Below are positions 5,719 through 12,718 of a stretch of DNA of 12,718 nucleotides, piece after piece (position 1 is the first letter of the stretch; every line of letters begins with the position of its first letter). Under the pieces are notes generated by a model. That model had not been told where the DNA came from and ran no database searches. It saw only the letters and a program-made list of their open reading frames with translations. The translations under genes and the position numbers were made by a program. Where the stretch lies: NCBI GenBank assembly GCA_903835865.1, contig CAILON010000292.1, positions 1 to 12,718 on the forward strand, in the 5' to 3' direction. Source of the DNA: an uncultured beta proteobacterium. Lineage in GTDB: Bacteria; Pseudomonadota; Gammaproteobacteria; Burkholderiales; Burkholderiaceae.

Positions 5719-7638
5719 ATGCGTTATTCCAAAAGTTTCGATGTCATCGTAGTTGGCGGCGGTCATGCTGGGACTGAGGCTGCCCTCGCCGCCGCGCGCA
5801 TGGGATGCGATACCCTTTTAATAACCCATAGCATTGAAAGTCTAGGTGCAATGAGCTGTAATCCCTCTATCGGAGGAATTGGCAAGGGCCACCTAGTTAA
5901 AGAGATTGATGCCATGGGCGGCGCGATGGCGGCCGCCACTGATGAGGCTGGTATTCAGTTTCGGATTCTGAATTCAAGTAAAGGCCCTGCTGTTCAAGCT
6001 ACTCGCGCACAAGGCGACCGTGTTTTATATAAGGCAGCGATTCGCCACCGCCTTGAAAATCAAGAAAACCTCAGCCTATTTCAGGCTGCTGTAGATGATC
6101 TGCTAGTTCAGGGCGACCAGGTTCAGGGCGTTATTACCCAAATGGGTCTGGAATTTATAGCCAAGAAGGTTGTATTAACCGCGGGTACCTTCTTGGATGG
6201 AAAAATTCATGTTGGCCTAAATAACTATGCCGGGGGTCGCGCTGGAGATCCGGCTGCAGTTTCGCTGTCCGCGCGATTAAAAGAGTTAAAGCTTCCACAG
6301 GGAAGACTTAAAACTGGAACCCCGCCCCGAATTGACGGCCGCACTATTGATTTTTCGGTCATGCTTGAGCAGCCTGGGGATTTAGACCCAGTTCCAGTCT
6401 TTTCCTATTTAGGCCGACCCGAGCAGCATCCAAAGCAGGTTCCCTGCTGGATTTCGCATACCAATGAAAAGACGCATGACATTATTCGGGGTGGTTTAGA
6501 CCGCTCCCCAATGTATACCGGCGTGATTGAAGGGGTAGGTCCGCGCTACTGCCCTTCCATTGAAGACAAGATTCACCGTTTTGCCTCCAGAAATAGCCAC
6601 CAAATCTTTTTGGAGCCCGAGGGGCTAACAACAAATGAGTATTACCCAAATGGGATCTCAACCAGCCTTCCCTTTGATGTGCAGTGGGACCTAGTTCGCA
6701 GTATTCGTGGCTTGGAGTCTGCTGTTATTGTCCGGCCCGGCTATGCAATTGAGTATGACTTCTTTGACCCACGCCAATTACGCCATAGCCTAGAGACTAG
6801 GGCCATTGGCGGCCTATATTTTGCTGGCCAAATCAATGGCACGACCGGCTACGAAGAGGCAGCAGCACAGGGAATGTTAGCGGGAATTAATGCGGGTTTG
6901 GCTGCAAAAGGCAAAGAACCATGGATTCCAAAGCGCAGCGAGTCTTATATTGGTGTTTTAGTAGACGATTTAATTACACGTGGGGTCCAAGAGCCCTATC
7001 GGATGTTTACTAGCAGGGCTGAATATCGCCTGAGCTTGCGCGAAGATAACGCGGATATGCGTTTAACAGGCATTGGGCGAGCGCTTGGTCTAGTGGACGA
7101 CTATCGCTGGGAAGTATTTTGTCGAAAACAAGAGGCTGTTTCACGTGAAACATCACGCTTACAGGATATTTGGGTTGGGCCTAAACATGAGGTAGCTGGC
7201 GCGGTTTCTCAGCTTTTAGGCCAGGATTTGTCCCATGAATGCAGTTTGGCAGAAATTTTGAAGCGCCCAGGGGTTACTTACGAGGCGCTTGTTGGCATTG
7301 CAGATGGCCTATGGTCGCCGGGAACGCTAGACCAAGATCTCGGTTTAGCGCAGCAAATTAGCGACCAAGTAGAGATTTCGGTGAAGTACCAAGGTTATAT
7401 TGACCGCCAAGCAGTTGAGATTGCACGGCAAGAGCACAATGAAACCTTTCCCCTGCCAGAGTTTTTAGATTACACGCAAGTATTGGGGCTCTCTAAAGAG
7501 GTTCAGCAAAAACTTAATTTACATAAACCTGCAAGCCTAGGTCAGGCCGGTAGAATTTCTGGGGTGACCCCCGCAGCCCTTTCCTTGTTGTTGGTGCACC
7601 TGAAAAAAGGTTTGGGGCGCTCCCAAGAAACTGCATGA
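5719..7638 (+). CDS. mnmG: tRNA uridine-5-carboxymethylaminomethyl(34) modification enzyme MnmG (GidA)
   Basis: MnmG, with MnmE, uses FAD, glycine and a methylene-tetrahydrofolate carbon to make cmnm5U at the wobble position of several tRNAs. It acts in the cytoplasm and supports reading-frame maintenance. The 639 residues fit the family (E. coli 629). The FAD dinucleotide-binding motif [10 protein letters not shown] lies at residues 13-22. The two important cysteines are C47 in [12 protein letters not shown] and C278 in [11 protein letters not shown], and the late flavin-binding stretch [10 protein letters not shown] is present. The ATG at 5719 is preceded by GAGG (5709-5712) with 6-nt spacing. 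The stop overlaps the rsmG start by ATGA (7635-7638). A complete parS site is embedded in codons 473-478 (AVSRET), a region equivalent to the helical I-E-R-E segment of other MnmG proteins, so it seems to be accommodated without an insertion. The gene order mnmG-rsmG-parA-parB is a common origin-proximal arrangement. Confidence 0.97.
   Translation: MRYSKSFDVIVVGGGHAGTEAALAAARMGCDTLLITHSIESLGAMSCNPSIGGIGKGHLVKEIDAMGGAMAAATDEAGIQFRILNSSKGPAVQATRAQGDRVLYKAAIRHRLENQENLSLFQAAVDDLLVQGDQVQGVITQMGLEFIAKKVVLTAGTFLDGKIHVGLNNYAGGRAGDPAAVSLSARLKELKLPQGRLKTGTPPRIDGRTIDFSVMLEQPGDLDPVPVFSYLGRPEQHPKQVPCWISHTNEKTHDIIRGGLDRSPMYTGVIEGVGPRYCPSIEDKIHRFASRNSHQIFLEPEGLTTNEYYPNGISTSLPFDVQWDLVRSIRGLESAVIVRPGYAIEYDFFDPRQLRHSLETRAIGGLYFAGQINGTTGYEEAAAQGMLAGINAGLAAKGKEPWIPKRSESYIGVLVDDLITRGVQEPYRMFTSRAEYRLSLREDNADMRLTGIGRALGLVDDYRWEVFCRKQEAVSRETSRLQDIWVGPKHEVAGAVSQLLGQDLSHECSLAEILKRPGVTYEALVGIADGLWSPGTLDQDLGLAQQISDQVEISVKYQGYIDRQAVEIARQEHNETFPLPEFLDYTQVLGLSKEVQQKLNLHKPASLGQAGRISGVTPAALSLLLVHLKKGLGRSQETA
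7137..7152. promoter_or_regulatory. parS centromere site 2 (inside mnmG)
   Basis: TGTTTCACGTGAAACA occurs a second time, perfect over 16 bp, within the mnmG reading frame. Its flanks do not extend the palindrome as they do at site 1. It is centred 1473 bp from site 1 and encodes VSRET together with the last base of an alanine codon. Several parS sites clustered near the origin are usual for chromosomal ParABS systems. Confidence 0.93.
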
Positions 7639-8303
7639 ACGAGGGTCTGCTTGCTCTAGGTATTCAGGAGTTGGGCCTGAGTTTAAGCGATGCCAATATT
7701 GCTGATTTAGAGCTTTTTTTGCAAGAAATGGGCCGCTGGAATCAGGTGCATAACCTGACGGCCATTGAAGGCGAGCAAGATTCTGTAAGATTGCATCTCA
7801 TTGATTCTATTGCTGTTTTACCAATAATGAGACAGTTTCTCGGGGAGGCCTCCCCCAAAATTGCTGATCTGGGATCGGGCGGTGGGCTGCCTGCCATCCC
7901 GATTGCTATTGTGCAGCCCGAGTGGCGTCTGACATTAATAGAGGCAGTTCGTAAAAAGACTGCTTTCTTGCAGCATGTACGCGGAAAGTTGAAATTAAAA
8001 AACATTGAAGTGCTTAGTGAGCGCGTTGAAGATGTTGCGGTGCAGCAAAAAGCCCAATTTGATGCTGTTATTTCTCGCGCCTTTACAAGCCTTGCACGCT
8101 TTTTAGATCTTTCATTGCCCTTTCTCAAACCCAATGGCCTGGTTTTCGCAATGAAGGGCAAGCGCGCAGATGAAGAAATGCAAGAAGTTTGCATGGATGA
8201 TTGGCAGTTGTTGGCTGATGAACCCCTGCACATTCCCAATTTATCAGTGGAGCGCCGTCTTTTGGTGTTGCGCCCCATGAGAAAATCCCCCCTCACCCCT
8301 TAG
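7635..8303 (+). CDS. rsmG: 16S rRNA (guanine(527)-N(7))-methyltransferase RsmG (GidB)
   Basis: RsmG uses S-adenosylmethionine to make m7G527 in the 530 loop of 16S rRNA; loss of this modification is known to give low-level streptomycin resistance. The 222 residues are slightly longer than in E. coli (207). The SAM-binding motif [16 protein letters not shown] begins at residue 77. The N-terminal [11 protein letters not shown] (about 34-44) and the SRAFTSL segment (about 147-153), with the [15 protein letters not shown] stretch after it, are family hallmarks. The start is the ATGA overlap with mnmG, so the two RNA-modification enzymes are translationally coupled. parA follows after 19 nt. An open frame of 184 codons on the opposite strand is a shadow. 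Confidence 0.95.
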   Translation: MNEGLLALGIQELGLSLSDANIADLELFLQEMGRWNQVHNLTAIEGEQDSVRLHLIDSIAVLPIMRQFLGEASPKIADLGSGGGLPAIPIAIVQPEWRLTLIEAVRKKTAFLQHVRGKLKLKNIEVLSERVEDVAVQQKAQFDAVISRAFTSLARFLDLSLPFLKPNGLVFAMKGKRADEEMQEVCMDDWQLLADEPLHIPNLSVERRLLVLRPMRKSPLTP

Positions 8304-8322
8304 GCAAAGTTACAAAGCAGTT

Positions 8323-9093
8323 ATGGCAAAAATATTCTGTATTGCAAATCAAAAAGGCGGAGTTGGCAAAACCACTACCGCTGTTAACTTAGCCGCGGGC
8401 TTGGCTGGATTGGGACAGCGCGTCTTGCTCGTAGATCTAGACCCTCAAGGCAACGCCACGATGGGCTCAGGCATTGAAAAGGCAAATCTTAGTAAGAGCG
8501 TTTATCAAGTATTGATCGGTCTTGCTGAAGTAAAAGATTGCGTACAACGTTGTGAAAGTTCCAGTTACGACGTGCTTCCTGCAAATCGTGATTTGGCAGG
8601 CGCTGAAATTGAATTGGTTGATATCGATGCGCGTGAATCTCGTTTGAAAGACGCGCTTGCGCAAGTGTCTAATGACTATGACTTTATCTTGATTGATTGT
8701 CCGCCAGCCCTGTCACTGCTGACCCTAAATGGATTGTGTGCAGCAAACGGCGTCATCGTTCCAATGCAGTGTGAATATTTTGCATTGGAGGGTTTATCGG
8801 ATTTAGTAAACACCATCAAACAAGTTCATGCAAATTTAAATCCGGATTTAGTCATTATTGGATTGTTGCGTGTGATGTTCGATTCACGCATGACGCTACA
8901 ACAACAAGTTTCAGAGCAGCTTCTTGAGCACTTTGGTGACAAAGTATTCAAGACAATTATTCCTCGCAATGTGCGCTTGGCCGAAGCCCCGTCCTATGGG
9001 CTTCCAGGGGTAGCTTTTGATAAATCATCACGCGGGGCTAAATCCTACTTAGAGTTTGGCGCTGAAATGATTGAACGCATCAAGCAAATGTAA
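8323..9093 (+). CDS. parA: Chromosome partitioning ATPase ParA (Soj family)
   Basis: ParA is a Walker-type ATPase that binds DNA non-specifically as an ATP dimer and is released by ParB, producing the gradient that pulls parS-ParB complexes apart. The 256 residues match the short chromosomal ParA/Soj class, which lacks the N-terminal HTH found in plasmid type Ia proteins. The deviant Walker A KGGVGKTT occupies residues 11-18 with the signature lysine K11 and the phosphate-binding K16. The A' motif VDLDPQGN (37-44) includes D40, and the Walker B region DFILIDCPPA follows. The start at 8323 has no strong ribosome binding site, but MAKIFCIANQKGGVGKTT is the standard N-terminus. It lies between rsmG (19-nt gap) and parB (22-nt gap) and is probably cotranscribed with both. 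Confidence 0.96.
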   Translation: MAKIFCIANQKGGVGKTTTAVNLAAGLAGLGQRVLLVDLDPQGNATMGSGIEKANLSKSVYQVLIGLAEVKDCVQRCESSSYDVLPANRDLAGAEIELVDIDARESRLKDALAQVSNDYDFILIDCPPALSLLTLNGLCAANGVIVPMQCEYFALEGLSDLVNTIKQVHANLNPDLVIIGLLRVMFDSRMTLQQQVSEQLLEHFGDKVFKTIIPRNVRLAEAPSYGLPGVAFDKSSRGAKSYLEFGAEMIERIKQM

Positions 9094-9115
9094 TTTCTGG
9101 AAAGATTAAAAGATC

Positions 9116-10006
9116 ATGGTTGCAATAAAGAAAAAAGGTTTGGGCAGAGGATTAGAAGCATTGCTTGGCGAGAAAACGCAGCAAGTAAATGCAACTACAG
9201 AAATTAACCGTTTGCCATTGAGTGCATTGCAGGCGGGCAAATATCAGCCGCGCCAAAGAATGGAAGCAGGCGCTTTGCAAGAGCTCGCTGAAAGTATTCG
9301 TGAGCAAGGGGTGATGCAACCATTGTTGGTGCGCCTTGTAAGCACAGGCAAATATGAAATCATTGCAGGTGAACGACGTTTTAGAGCGGCATCGATTGCC
9401 GGTCTTACGGAAGTTCCTGTTCTCGTTTCGGGCGCTGATGATCAAGCAGCTGCGGCAATGGCCTTGGTTGAGAACATGCAGCGGGAAGATTTAAATCCTC
9501 TGGAAGAGTCTCAGGGTTTAGCAAGGCTTATTGAAGAGTTTGGGTTTACTCATGAACAGGCAGCAAAAGCAGTTGGCAAGTCCCGCAGCGCAATTACGAA
9601 TTTATTGCGCCTAGCTCAGTTGGCAAAACCAGTTCAGGCTATGTTGTTGGCGGGCGATATTGATATGGGTCATGCCCGCGCACTGTTGCCTTTGCCGAGC
9701 GCAAGCCAAGTCGCTTTGGCTCAAAGAATTGCCGCTCAAGGCTTGTCAGTGCGCGAGGCAGAGAGAATGTCTACCGCTTTGGCAATTGCTGGAGGCCAGA
9801 TTGGGGATAAAAAAGCGAAAAGCTCCGCCCTGAGTGGTATAAGTCGTGATCCAGATACACGGCGATTGGCACAAGAGATGGCAGATTTAATTGGATTAAA
9901 TGTGCAATTTAAGTTCAAAGGTAAGGGTGGAGAGATTCGTATTGGCTTTAGTCAATTTGATGAGCTTGATTCCCTATTAAAAAAGTTGGGTATTGCAGCT
10001 GACTAG
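9116..10006 (+). CDS. parB: Chromosome partitioning CTPase ParB (Spo0J family)
   Basis: ParB binds parS, then uses CTP to close into a sliding clamp that spreads on neighbouring DNA, and it stimulates ParA ATPase. The 296 residues fit the family. The N-terminal GLGRGLEALLGE (residues 8-19) is the conserved ParA-interacting segment. KYQPRQ (about 42-47) and GERRFRAA (85-92) form the CTP-binding boxes. NMQREDLNPLEE leads into the helix-turn-helix THEQAAKAVGKSRSAITNLL (about 145-164) that recognises parS. A C-terminal dimerisation domain completes the protein. Two perfect parS sites are in this window, one upstream of and one inside mnmG, so the protein and its targets are linked. GGAAAG at 9099-9104 is a modest ribosome binding site. 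The ATP synthase genes begin only 14 nt after the stop. Confidence 0.96.
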   Translation: MVAIKKKGLGRGLEALLGEKTQQVNATTEINRLPLSALQAGKYQPRQRMEAGALQELAESIREQGVMQPLLVRLVSTGKYEIIAGERRFRAASIAGLTEVPVLVSGADDQAAAAMALVENMQREDLNPLEESQGLARLIEEFGFTHEQAAKAVGKSRSAITNLLRLAQLAKPVQAMLLAGDIDMGHARALLPLPSASQVALAQRIAAQGLSVREAERMSTALAIAGGQIGDKKAKSSALSGISRDPDTRRLAQEMADLIGLNVQFKFKGKGGEIRIGFSQFDELDSLLKKLGIAAD

Positions 10007-10020
10007 CACCCTTTTACGAA

Positions 10021-11440
<1,420 letters not shown>

Positions 11441-11467
11441 TCTTTTTATTTTTAACCTCACTTTTAA

Positions 11468-11749
<282 letters not shown>

Positions 11750-11760
11750 TTGTTTTGGCG

Positions 11761-11782
11761 TGGGTGACCAGCAGGTCATCCA
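11761..11782 (+). repeat. Intercistronic hairpin between atpE and atpF
   Basis: TGGGTGACC (11761-11769) and GGTCATCCA (11774-11782) pair as a 9-bp stem with one G-U wobble, closing on the tetraloop AGCA. No T run follows, so it is not an intrinsic terminator. It ends 19 nt before the atpF ribosome binding site. By analogy with other atp operons it could protect or process the mRNA so that atpE is expressed above atpF (inference). Confidence 0.5.
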
Positions 11783-11812
11783 ACCGTTCTCAACAATACT
11801 GAAAGGAATATC

Positions 11813-12283
11813 GTGAATCTGAACGCGACCCTATTCGCGCAAATGATCGTCTTCTTTGTCTTATGGTGGGTGGTTGCACGTTTTGTGTGGCCTCCATTGG
11901 TAAAGGCATTGGACGAGCGTTCAACCAAAATTGCTGATGGCTTGGCTGCCGCAGAGCGCGGAAAAGAAGAATTGGCACTTGCCAACAATGCTGCTGAGTT
12001 AGAACTCTCAAAAGCACGGCAAGAAGGTGTGCTACGTGTAGCTGAAGCTGAAAAACGTGCACAAATGTCGGCCGAAGAAATTCGCTCTAACGCACATGCT
12101 GAAGCTACGCGCATTGTGTCTCAAGCAAAGCAAGATGCTGACCAGCAAGTTACCCGCGCACGTGAAGTATTACGCGCTGAAGTGGCTGTTCTAGCTGTCA
12201 AAGGCGCTGAGCAAATTTTGCGTCGTGAAGTTGATGCAAAAGCGCATGGCCAATTACTTGACCAACTAAAGGCAGAACTTTGA
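11813..12283 (+). CDS. atpF: F1Fo ATP synthase subunit b
   Basis: Subunit b dimers form the peripheral stalk that holds F1 still against the rotating c-ring. The 156 residues match E. coli (156). One N-terminal membrane helix (about 6-27, with [16 protein letters not shown]) is followed by a long charged, alanine-rich coiled coil starting with [23 protein letters not shown]. The start is GTG at 11813, with AAAGGA (11802-11807) 5 nt upstream, and [10 protein letters not shown] is the usual beginning of this subunit in beta-proteobacteria. atpH follows after a single base. Confidence 0.96.
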   Translation: MNLNATLFAQMIVFFVLWWVVARFVWPPLVKALDERSTKIADGLAAAERGKEELALANNAAELELSKARQEGVLRVAEAEKRAQMSAEEIRSNAHAEATRIVSQAKQDADQQVTRAREVLRAEVAVLAVKGAEQILRREVDAKAHGQLLDQLKAEL

Positions 12284-12284
12284 T

Positions 12285-12718
12285 ATGGCTGAATTAGCCA
12301 CCATTGCACGTCCTTATGCTGAAGCGCTTTTTCAAAGCACAAAGCCGACTGAACTCGCTGGATGTTTGGAGCAGTTAAACGAATTGGCTCAGCTTGCTGC
12401 TTTGCCAGAGGTTGCTGCCTTATCCAACAATCCAAAAGTTTCCGCTGATGATTTGAGCAAACTACTTTCTGGCATGGTGAAAACCAAGTTAGATCCGAAG
12501 GTTGCTAGCTTTTTGAATCTTGTAAATCAAAACCATCGCTTGGCAGCTATTCCTGAAATTGCTAGCCAATTTGAGGCAATGAAAAATAAGAGCGAAGGCG
12601 CAGCAGAAGTAATGATTACCAGCGCATTCCCTTTAGAGGGTTCTGCGTTAAATGATTTGTTGTCAAGTTTGAAGAAGCGCTTTGGGGGTAAAGAATTGCG
12701 CCCAACTATTCAAGTTGA
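12285..12718 (+). CDS. atpH: F1Fo ATP synthase subunit delta (3' partial)
   Basis: The delta subunit (OSCP equivalent) sits on top of F1 and joins it to the b-subunit stalk. The frame opens with ATG at 12285, one base after the atpF stop, and reads MAELATIARPYAEALF, a standard AtpH start in this group. It continues with no stop for 144 complete codons to the window edge; the TGA in the final bases is out of frame. Since the family is about 178 residues long, roughly 35 residues are missing. The N-terminal helical domain is complete (to about residue 105), and the conserved AEVMITSAFPLEG segment begins the C-terminal part. No Shine-Dalgarno is needed beyond the purines at the end of atpF; coupling with atpF is likely. 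Confidence 0.95.
   Translation, partial: MAELATIARPYAEALFQSTKPTELAGCLEQLNELAQLAALPEVAALSNNPKVSADDLSKLLSGMVKTKLDPKVASFLNLVNQNHRLAAIPEIASQFEAMKNKSEGAAEVMITSAFPLEGSALNDLLSSLKKRFGGKELRPTIQV

Noticed and set aside
7742..8296. 184-codon open frame on the minus strand, opposite rsmG
   Set aside because: It lies wholly within rsmG, its product is rich in S, R, T and C with no recognisable motif, and rsmG has clear family motifs; it is a shadow.
12154..12169. CACGTGAA core in atpF considered as a third parS
   Set aside because: Only about 9 of 16 positions match the consensus and the palindrome fails outside the central hexamer. A CACGTG near 6977 in mnmG fails likewise.
12420..12428. TTATCCAAC, resembling a DnaA box
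   Set aside because: Two mismatches to TTATCCACA, isolated, and within atpH; no cluster of boxes or AT-rich unwinding region is present, so the replication origin is not claimed here.
12711..12718. TGA at the window end as the stop of atpH
   Set aside because: It is not in the atpH frame: the last complete codon ends at 12716, and the protein would be about 35 residues too short.

Overview
The window looks like a stretch of chromosome from a beta-proteobacterium of the Burkholderiales. A Polynucleobacter-like freshwater organism is the best guess, from the moderate GC content and from proteins such as AtpH beginning MAELATIARPYAEALF. This is recall-based inference; no search was run. All recognisable genes lie on the + strand and are tightly packed, and no mobile element, tRNA, rRNA or CRISPR array is visible.

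Region 1 (1-4760) starts with the last 25 codons of an unidentified gene. A compact five-gene ABC importer operon of the branched-chain amino acid/amide (HAAT, Liv-type) family follows: two ATPases (LivG-like and LivF-like), a periplasmic binding protein and two permeases (LivH-like and LivM-like). A sigma70-like promoter and a dyad that can fold over the first ribosome binding site precede it. The LivF-like ATPase has arginine in place of the Walker A lysine. The substrate cannot be read from sequence.

Region 2 (4761-5718) carries a TSUP/TauE-family membrane transporter with an uncertain, probably non-ATG start. It is followed by a short intergenic region holding a perfect parS centromere site that overlaps the likely promoter of the next operon.

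Region 3 (5719-10006) is the origin-proximal block mnmG-rsmG-parA-parB: a tRNA wobble-uridine modification enzyme, a 16S rRNA methyltransferase and the chromosome partitioning ATPase and CTPase. A second perfect parS site lies inside the mnmG reading frame, about 1.47 kb from the first. ParB made here would load at these two sites and be moved by ParA, so the locus encodes both the segregation machinery and its DNA target.

Region 4 (10021-12718) is the start of the F1Fo ATP synthase operon: atpI, atpB (a), atpE (c), atpF (b) and atpH (delta, cut by the window end). It begins only 14 nt after parB with no terminator between. A strong hairpin sits between atpE and atpF.

Most of the window is ordinary core genome. 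I see no undescribed multi-gene system. The points worth a second look are the two parS sites, the Walker A substitution, the TSUP start codon and the three intergenic dyads.
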